The notes beneath the pieces are model-generated. The model was not told the origin of the DNA. It searched no databases and worked only from the letters and a program-made list of their open reading frames with translations. Positions 57,004 to 64,000 of a stretch of DNA of 64,000 nt are shown piece after piece. How positions within the stretch are numbered: the stretch's first letter is position 1; each line of letters starts with the position of its first letter. The stretch spans positions 220,439 through 284,438 of the forward strand of contig NW_026516721.1 of assembly GCF_025766255.1 (NCBI RefSeq), in the 5' to 3' direction. The DNA is from Zychaea mexicana. Its lineage: Eukaryota; Mucoromycota; Mucoromycetes; Mucorales; Lichtheimiaceae. A program made the translations under genes and the position numbers.

Positions 57004-59539
57004 AGTGGGTGTCAGCTAAAGGGGCCAATTTAAGACCCGATTTCCAGCCTTCATAGAGTTATCTCTGCATGCTTAATTGCTACAAAAGATAGCAGAATCG
57101 ATAGCTTTAGAGGAGAGGAACACAATGTACTAATTTTTTTTTAATGCGCTCACTTGTTGCTGAGCTATGACGTTTCGATGTCTACTATTTTTAGTACTTT
57201 TAGCTAGGAAACGAACAATTTTTGTACACCATTTCCCCATCATCTATTTTGAATCGCAAATCTTTTCCACGTCATCTTTCACCAACTTCAAAATTAAATA
57301 CGCATTTAAATGGCAGGAACCAAAAGAAGAGCTAAAGTTGGTAAAGCTAACTACGAACAAGGAAAAAGATTGAGACTTGAACGCGAAAAAGCAGAATGCG
57401 AAAGAGCAGAACGCGAACAACAAGAGATCGAAGTTCAAGACATTCAATAAGAGGAAGAATCCCCTCTTAGTGACGACGAGATCACGCATGAGGAAGAAGA
57501 AGCTGTGGATGAAGATCCCACTGGCCTGAACGAAGAAGAATTAAACGACGTTCAAACCAGCTTGTTGAAAGCTAACTTTGTTGTTTGGAAACCTGGCACT
57601 GACAAACAAGGAAGGCCAAAGATTTACAATAAAAGTGACCCACGGACAATTGAAAGCAGCAAAAAGAAACAACAAGAGAAAGCAAAGGAATCCGCACGAG
57701 TAGACGAACTCTTCTGGAAGCAATGCATCGAACAAAAAGCAGCAAAACTCACAGAGAAAGAAGAGCAAATCAACAAATTCAAAAATGCTGCTTCTGCTCT
57801 TAAAAAATATGCTGATCCATTTCAAAAAACACCCGAGGTCAACCATTTCGAAAGAACACGTCTTAGCACTCTCCATCATTTTTTTCTGAAAATCTCAAAA
57901 GGAATTGGTAGAATGGAGGCATCAGAGCAACTAAGCAAAGACACTTGGAAAAAAGGAAAATGCTTTGCACGACGTATCCACGAATGGGCCAACGAATACT
58001 TGGCCATAAACAGCTTAACAACATCAAAACGAGGTGCACACGTCAAAACTGCTTCCATCCTTCGAGATGAACATTTGAAAGATGATTGTGTCGCATATTT
58101 CCGTTAGGTTCGACCAGAACAAAGAACAATCCGTAAACTCAAGTTTTTCATTGAAAACGACCTAGTGATTGATCAAAACACCCTGGATCAACGTTTGGAA
58201 GAAATTTCAGAATCAACAGTTCGTCGTTATTTGAAGCTATGGGGATTTACTAGTCGCAGTAAGATGGATTCGGTTTATATTGATGGACATGAACGACAAG
58301 ACGTGGTGGAATACCAGAAGAAATGGGCAGAAAGAATGCTCGAATACAGAAAGTCCATGAATCATTATGACAATAATGATGAACCGAAGGAATTGTCATT
58401 GGAAGTCTGGGTAATTATATCTATAAAAAATGTTTAAAAAAATGGTTTTAAAAGTTCTAATATTTTATATGTTATGTTAGGATCAGCAAAAAGTACTTGT
58501 AACACACGATGAAACGTATTTCTACTCCAATGATAGCAAAAGAAGATTGTACCTTGCTTGTGACGAAACCATCATTTGTAAAAAAGGAGAAGGGCGTGCT
58601 ATTATGCTAAGTGCATTTGGTTGCTTGTGTCATGGTCTTTTTTCCTGTCGTACGATTCTTCCTGGTGCTGCCAATGATGGATATTGGAAGAAGGAGAACA
58701 TGGCAGAACAATTGAAATCAGCAATTGAAGAGTTCAATGAATTGCATCCCAATTGCACGGGAGTGTTCTGTTTCGACCAGAGTTCCAATCATTCCGCAAT
58801 GCCAGATAATGCACTGAATGCATTTAAAATGAACCTTGGACCTGGTGGAAAGCAGATCATCTCGCATGATACCGGCTATTATGATGCAAATGGACAGTGG
58901 CGAATTCAGCGTATAGTGGACGGTGACGGTCGTGCTCGTGGTCTTGAGGCAGTATTGAAGGAGAGGTGTCTTTGGCCAGAGCAAGGATTGAAAAAGATGT
59001 GTCAAGGAGAAAACCAAGGCAATTGCTGTGCAGTACACTTAATAGCAGAGCAACCAGACTTCAAAGCTCAAAAACCGCTTCTTGCTGAAATATGCGAAAG
59101 CAACTATATGATTTTTGAGCTTTATCCAAAGTACCATTGCGAGTGCAATTGGATAGAAAGAGTGTGGGCAGAGATGAAGAGAATTGCTCGAGAAGAATGC
59201 GATTACTCGTTTAAATCTTTGCAAACGCGTGTCAAAACATTGCATAAGAGAATTCCTATCCAACACATCATTCATTATGAACAACGTGCTTGGAAGTTTA
59301 TTGAAATGTATAATAGAGGACTAGATATTAGAAGAGCCGAATGGGCTACAAAAAAATATAGAAGCCATCGAGTGCTTCCACCAACCTTGGATTTCTCCGA
59401 TTATACTGAAACTTACCTTCAATAAATTATATTTTCTCTATCATTATCATTAGATCAAAAAAGAATTGTATCACCTGACGCGGGGTTTAAAGTCGATTTG
59501 ATTTTTGCAAAAAATGGCCCCTTTAGCTGACGCCCACCT
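57004..59539. mobile_element. Tc1-like transposon in the right arm
   Basis: The ends are AGTGGGTGTCAGCTAAAGGG and the inverse of AGGTGGGCGTCAGCTAAAGG, with TA outside each (57002-57003, 59540-59541). The uninterrupted left arm at 51967-51985 reads ATATACCCTCTATTTTTC, which on the other strand shows the empty TA site. The 2536-bp element carries one large transposase gene. Confidence 0.88.
57310..59425 (+). pseudogene. Tc1/IS630-type transposase with long N-terminus
   Basis: ATG 57310 (MAGTKRRAKVGKANYEQGKR) opens an acidic-basic leader. A TAA at 57448-57450 and a TAG at 58105-58107 interrupt one otherwise open frame. One GT-AG intron (58411-58480) is present. The HTH-like region is around TVRRYLKLWGFTSRSK. 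The DDE core: VLVTHDETYFYSNDSKR (first Asp), GVFCFDQSSNHSAMPDNAL (second Asp) and KYHCECNWIERVWAEMKR (Glu). The spacing between the second and third residues is over 100 aa because of an insertion with DTGYYDANGQWRIQRIVDGD, larger than in classic Tc1. The N-terminus is also longer (about 250 aa before the HTH) than the usual 340-aa family. It targets TA, as the flanks show. Two stops imply a pseudogene. Confidence 0.87.
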
Positions 59540-59541
59540 TA

Positions 59542-60829
59542 TATTTTTCTTTCGATATTTTATTGTTGCAAGTGACAGTTTCCTTTTATATCGATGCGAG
59601 CGAGCCACCATGGAGGCCTCTGAGAAGCCCTCTTTTAGAAGGAAAATAGAAAATGTATCTTCCATTACTATATTGGGGTATGGTATTCTCTGTTCAGAGC
59701 GAAATGAGAGCAACTTATAAGTATGAAAAAAATGAGAGAAAAGAAATGTGGTTGAATCGCCATAACAATTATATGAGTAGATAGCTAAGATGTGACTTAA
59801 TTAGTAGGATCTTTAGTAGGGCACTGTAGGGTGTTTAGTTGACGAGAAACCCCTTTGAGAAAATAATTCTCCAAAAAAAGTCATCAGTTACTATGTAAAG
59901 TAATAATCTAGAGATGTGACTGCTAATTTTGAGCCTACCAATGACTACACAGCATTTGATTGATATAACAGAATTCTTATCATAGCTCTGTAGTACATCT
60001 CATTGGCTAGTAATAGCTCTGAGAATAAAGTTTTCTCAAGAAAAAAAGCCTATATACTATGTGACTGCTATTGCCGTTTTGTTATGTTGTTGCCATATAT
60101 GATAGATACATGTACTGCACTTTACAGCACTGTAGCTACAATATTGCACCTTCTAGAAGTCTTAATCCACCTTAAATAAAGCTACTTTTAGTGATTTTTA
60201 CACATCCTCTTATGTAATGTCTAAAATAAGCAATGTGACTGTCTTCAGTAAAAACATATTTAGATGTATATACATCATCTGTATATACCTACAAAGTTTT
60301 ATAGCAATAGCATTAATAATAGATGAGCTACGATCTATGGAAGGAGAGATATTTAAGGATGGAGTAACTAAAAAACACCTATATACTAACGCAAAGTTTT
60401 GAAAAAACTAAAGCATATATGTCTGCTATTGCTTAGTCCAGGAAAACGATTAGCCGTCAGGAAACCCAATTACCCATCTATTTCCTTTTTAGGAAGTCAC
60501 GTGATCTAAGCCACTTAGCAAGCCCCTGGGAAAACGTTTAGCCATCGGGAAAACCAATTACCTGTCTATTTCCTTTTTAGGAAGTCACGTGATCTAAGCC
60601 ACTTAGCAAGCCACTGGGAAAACCAATTACCCGTCTATTTCCTTTTTAGGAAGTCACGTGATCTAAGCCACTTACTAAGCCCCAAGGGGTGACTATAAGA
60701 ATTTACCCAGTGGCTCAGTGGCTTGCTAAGTGGCTTAGATCACGTGACTTCCTAAAAAAGGAAATAGACAGGTAATTGATTTTCCTAGGCTACAGTAAAA
60801 GCAGATATGTATACTTAATTTTTTAAAAT
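59542..60829. repeat. Outer right arm of the giant inverted repeat
   Basis: The inverse of 50697-51985 and of 40651-40722. It includes the second hairpin array of AGGAAGTCACGTGATCTAAG units (60491, 60580, 60646 forward, 60730 inverted) and the Harbinger relic ending GAAATGAGAGCAAC at 59714. Confidence 0.85.
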
Positions 60830-61042
60830 CTTTGCGTTGGTGAAGTGGTCTAACGCACTAGCCTTATGTCCTACTTTTAGTAGAAGGCGCGAGTTTAAAT
60901 CCCCCTTTTACCAAACTGTAGTGTAAATGTTTTTTGAAAAACTGGTTTTTGTTGTTATCCAACCAATTCTGATTATTTTCATATAAATAATATACCATCA
61001 GATGCAGCTTTTTTTCCTCGTTCCAATAAGTATAAAAGCATA
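60830..61042 (+). repeat. tRNA-derived SINE-like sequence, right copy
   Basis: The head GCGTTGGTGAAGTGGTCTAA at 60834 (A-box pattern) and GCGCGAGTTTAAATCCCCC at 60886 (B-box pattern) sit with tRNA spacing. The body and end (GTATAAAAGCATA) match the left copy at 40436-40650 in inverse orientation. Acceptor-stem pairing is degenerate, so it is not a working tRNA gene. Confidence 0.75.
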
Positions 61043-61837
61043 AACCTAAAAAAAGTGACGGGTCTCGCACTACTACTATTCTGCATCTTTATAATCCCCC
61101 TACAGCCCTTGCTTCAAAAGATCATATGTACTTTTCATACTGCTCTCTTACAAACATATGTAAAGTGCCGAAAAATGCCGCTCTTATATATATAATTTGA
61201 TGTCATGCCGAAACCAGTTGGATCCAAAAAAAAGGATGCTACAATGCATTTTTATATATAAAAACATTTTCAGTGTATTATAAAGCAGTACATGTTTTAC
61301 GATACTGATAGAATGCATTTTTTTTTCATTGTTGTGAATGACTAATGCGATTAAGTAGAGATTTGAAAAGCTAGGGACAGTGTAGGAGCAACAACCCCTG
61401 AATTATTAAAGACGACCCTGTTCAAGGGAAGCTTTTTCTTATATAAAAGTGAATTCTTTTGAGGTTAATCTTTTATCTACATTAGCTTTTTTGTTGATGC
61501 ATAATAGCAAGCAATAGACATATGGTTGCTTGCTACTATCGAACGTGCAGCAGGTCAAACCCACGGGGTTATGAGTTGGTGACAAATCGAGTACGGCAAA
61601 ACCACGATGAGCGTGATCACGTTGTACTAAGAGGCGAGACACAGCAGGATGGTATTTTATAAGCTACTTTTCCAAGCATCAGTATGGTAATAATGATATT
61701 TGACTTCGAATATAGTGGCTAGTATGATCGCTCTCTATGAATCCTTGAGCAATAACACGTCCCGATCATCAGTTGGCAATGGCGTAACCATGGATAGTAC
61801 TAGTGAATCCAGTGTTTTCCCCCTCTACTAGCAGGCA
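61043..61837. other. Spacer, no supported feature
   Basis: Mixed composition. Apart from a T-run at 61319 I see no ORF, repeat copy or RNA gene. The 3' part may be the promoter of the Tnp2-like gene. Confidence 0.3.
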
Positions 61838-64000
61838 ATTCTAACGCGGATATAGACGATTATGGTGATGATACGATGGATATTGATGATGGCAACCCCC
61901 CTTCTCCTATTCATCCTTTGTCTCCGGAGTCCCTTTCACTTCCCTACCCTCGTCCTTAAGGTATGATAAGTTGTTGAGTAGAATTGTTGATAGATCAACT
62001 AATAACGAATTATCTCTAAATGTAGCTGTCAATGCCAACCGCAGAATACCTCTCGACATTGAGGATAACATATTCGAAAACGGTAGTGATAGCGATAGTG
62101 AGACTGTGGTTGGTGCTCATGCTCGTGTATTGGATGCGGACGACATTGAGTGGGGATACAGCAACGAGGAAGACGATATAGTCGATATAACAGGAGGTCG
62201 GTTCCTAAAGGAAATTTTATTATATTCACTTGCATAGTAATACTAAATAAGTGTTTCTTAAAAAAAGATATCACTTACCTCGATAATTCAGTATCAGAAA
62301 GAATGCTACTTCAGCATTATCGACATCCAGTTGCACTCGTCCTCGTTTTCCTTGTCTTGTTCCAGTTGTATTTTTTTTCTGAGCATATTTCAGGCATAGT
62401 TATCGAGTTTTTCTCAGTCCTGCTTGCAGATCTCCTTGGCCCGGATGCCCATATCCCTCATTCACTTGCTACCCTGCATAGTATAATATAGCTTCTCTGT
62501 CTTAACAGACAACATCGTCTTATATGTGTCGTGTTCCCAGTGCCACAGTCTCTAACTGAAACGATCCGATGATTGCACCACCGAATGCACCAATGACGAC
62601 ATTTGATACCAAGGATTGTGCGGCACCAGATTGTTCAAAGCATTAAGAGTCACCTATCTCCAGTAAAGGAATTTGCGTACCAGCCCTTGGCTGCTAGTAT
62701 ACAGAGGCTTTTCAAGCGACCAGGGTTCGAGGCAAAAATTGAACAATGGCGTTCCCGTACACGATATGAAAACAAATTTTTTGACATCTATGATGGCGAT
62801 ATGTGGCGTGGTATCCTTGATAGAAGTGGTGCCCCATTCGTTTCTTTATATCATTCGTTGTTGTTGACGCTTAACGTTGATTGGTTTGGTCCGTTTATCA
62901 ATTCTATATACTCGTGCGGTGCTCTATACTTAACTGTCAACAACTTGCCGCAGTCAGAGCGCTTTAAAACAGAGAATGTAATCCTTGTTGGTATCATGCC
63001 AGGTCCAAGTGAGCCAAGTACATCCGGTATGAATCATTACCTTCGTCCACTGGTTGATGAATTGTTGGAGTGGTATAATGGAAAAAGGATCAGCACCTAC
63101 AGCAATCCAACAGAAGGCGCTCTTGTCTGGGTAGCTTTGCTCAACAATGCATGCGACATCCCTGCTGCTCGAAAAACTAGTGGATCCACGTCCCATGCAA
63201 GCCTCTGTGCTTGCCATAAATGCCTTCGCCAGTTCGCCGTCTTTGAGGGTACATCGAGTATAAACTACTCTGGTTTCGAAGTCGATGATTGGGAGCTACG
63301 CACGAAGGAAGGCAATTTGGGTGATGCCACTCGATGGAAATATGCTGCTACTATGGCTGCTCGGCGATAGATCGAACGTGAAACTGGGACGAGATGGTCA
63401 GAGCTTCATCGCCTACGCTATTTGATCCCATTCGTTGTACTATTATCGACCCAATGCATAATTTGTTCCTTGGTACTACTAAACATATGACAAAACTTTG
63501 GATCGAAGATGCGCATCTGACAAATCGAGATCTGAAGGAAATGCAAACATACGTTTTAGTAGCAGTTCTTTATTGCGTTTGTTGCTATCGTTGTTAATAG
63601 ATGGATGTCATGATCTTGTTCTGTGAATGACCATATACCTAGACTGGCTGATGGCATTGTCCTCCCACCCGACTATGTTTCCTTGAAGCGTAAGATCGAA
63701 AGTGGTTTTTCGTTCATGACTGCTGATGATTGGAAGTCATGGTGCCTAGTGTATTCACCTTTTGTGCTGCAGGGACACCTCGAAGATCGTTTGCTTCAGA
63801 ATTGGCTGCTTTTTGTCAATGCATGCCGTTTACTAGTAAAGCCATCGATTACTAAGAGCGAGGTCGATTTAGTACACGCAAATTTGCTGAATTTTTGCAC
63901 TGGTGTTGAAGACTGGTATGGCGCAGAAGCAGTAACACCAAACATGCACTTACATATGCATCTGGATATGACGATCCTTGATTTCGGCCCCTTGTACGGC
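61838..64000 (+). pseudogene. Second Tnp2-type (CACTA/Plavaka-like) transposase, cut by the window end
   Basis: Acidic exons at about 61838-62200 (NADIDDYGDDTMDIDD, DSDSETVVGAHA) are followed by a helical stretch (YFFSEHISGIVIEFFSVLLA). Next comes a Cys motif (SCSQCHSL, TAA at the following codon) and KEFAYQPLAASIQRLFKRPG. The core has FGPFINSIYSCGALYLTVNN, ENVILVGIMPGPSEPST, NNACDIPAARKTSG with CACHKCLRQF, and, after TAG-type stop 63368-63370, FDPIRCTIIDPMHNLFLGT. The last exon has DGIVLPPDYV, FSFMTADDWKSWCLVYSP and VTPNMHLHMHL and runs off the end. Frame changes near 62660 and several stops show decay. It is a different family from the transposase at 15452. Confidence 0.8.

Larger units (their letters stand above)
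40436..61042. mobile_element. Giant inverted-repeat MULE composite
   Basis: Left arm: 40436-40725 plus 50697 to about 53270. Right arm, inverted: about 56000-57001 plus 59542-61042. The arms match over their length, for example CAGTGGTTGGATATAGGAG at 53251 with its inverse at 56012, and the AGTCACGTGATCTAAGCCAC array at both outer parts. The centre (53.5-55.8 kb) is a MULE transposase pseudogene, so the simplest reading is a Mutator-like element with very long terminal inverted repeats. Later insertions split the left arm (Harbingers 40726-50693) and the right arm (Tc1-like 57004-59539). No clear 8-10-bp target duplication is visible at the outer edges, so the true termini are uncertain. Confidence 0.7.

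Noticed and set aside
31634..59425. Alternative genetic code (in-frame TAG or TAA read as Gln)
   Set aside because: TGA is also found in frame, stops occur only in transposon genes, and host genes use normal stops; decay explains it better.
60830..61042. Functional tRNA gene
   Set aside because: A and B boxes fit but the acceptor stem and T stem do not pair well, and an inverted copy with a long shared body exists: SINE-like.

Overview
This window looks like nuclear DNA of a filamentous fungus, most likely an early-diverging Mucoromycota lineage (Mucorales-like). The reasons are compact multi-exon genes with GT-AG introns of about 55-110 nt, recognisable fungal ERG27 and CWC2 orthologues, and a very diverse DNA-transposon load: CACTA/Tnp2, PIF-Harbinger, pogo, Tc1-like, MULE, Merlin/ISXO2, Helitron and RecQ-type. 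No organism name can be fixed from the sequence alone.

Layout. 1-9.3 kb is host-like: an unknown 4-exon gene (72-1604, -), ERG27 3-ketosteroid reductase (2282-3624, -), splicing factor CWC2 (3745-5231, +) and an uncharacterised multi-exon gene (7208-9249, -). From 9.3 kb onward host genes are essentially lost. At 11.75-12.08 kb lies a broken inverted copy of the CWC2 3' end, cut by the end of an old CACTA-like element. That older element carries a Gly/Arg-rich accessory gene whose exon is itself split by a 6.75-kb CACTG element (13301-20054, 3-bp TSD GTT) with its own accessory gene, Tnp2 transposase and a nested pogo-type MITE. 20.3-22.4 kb holds a small ORF and the 5' part of a Helitron gene.

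22.9-29.7 kb (-) is one long, decayed gene with a zinc finger, a tyrosine-recombinase domain and a RecQ-type helicase. This is the most unusual coding system here. 31-38 kb holds a pogo/Tigger element nested in a TIR element, followed by a two-gene PIF-Harbinger element with an intact nuclease. 37.8-38.7 kb is an extremely AT-rich block that may be mitochondrial in origin, and 38.76-39.87 kb is a Merlin/ISXO2-type pseudogene.

40.4-61.0 kb is one nested structure: a MULE transposase pseudogene in the centre of a giant inverted repeat (arms about 2.5-2.9 kb) whose outer ends are tRNA-derived SINE-like sequences. The left arm was later split by a Harbinger element that itself contains two further Harbingers, each with a 3-bp TSD. 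The right arm was split by a Tc1-like element with TA TSD. 61.8-64 kb holds a second, decayed Tnp2 gene that runs off the window.

Almost every transposase carries premature stops, most of them explainable by C-to-T type transitions, while the four host genes read cleanly apart from one uncertain exon joint. The window is therefore a layered transposon graveyard next to a small gene island, with at least one recently intact nuclease (34355-35801).
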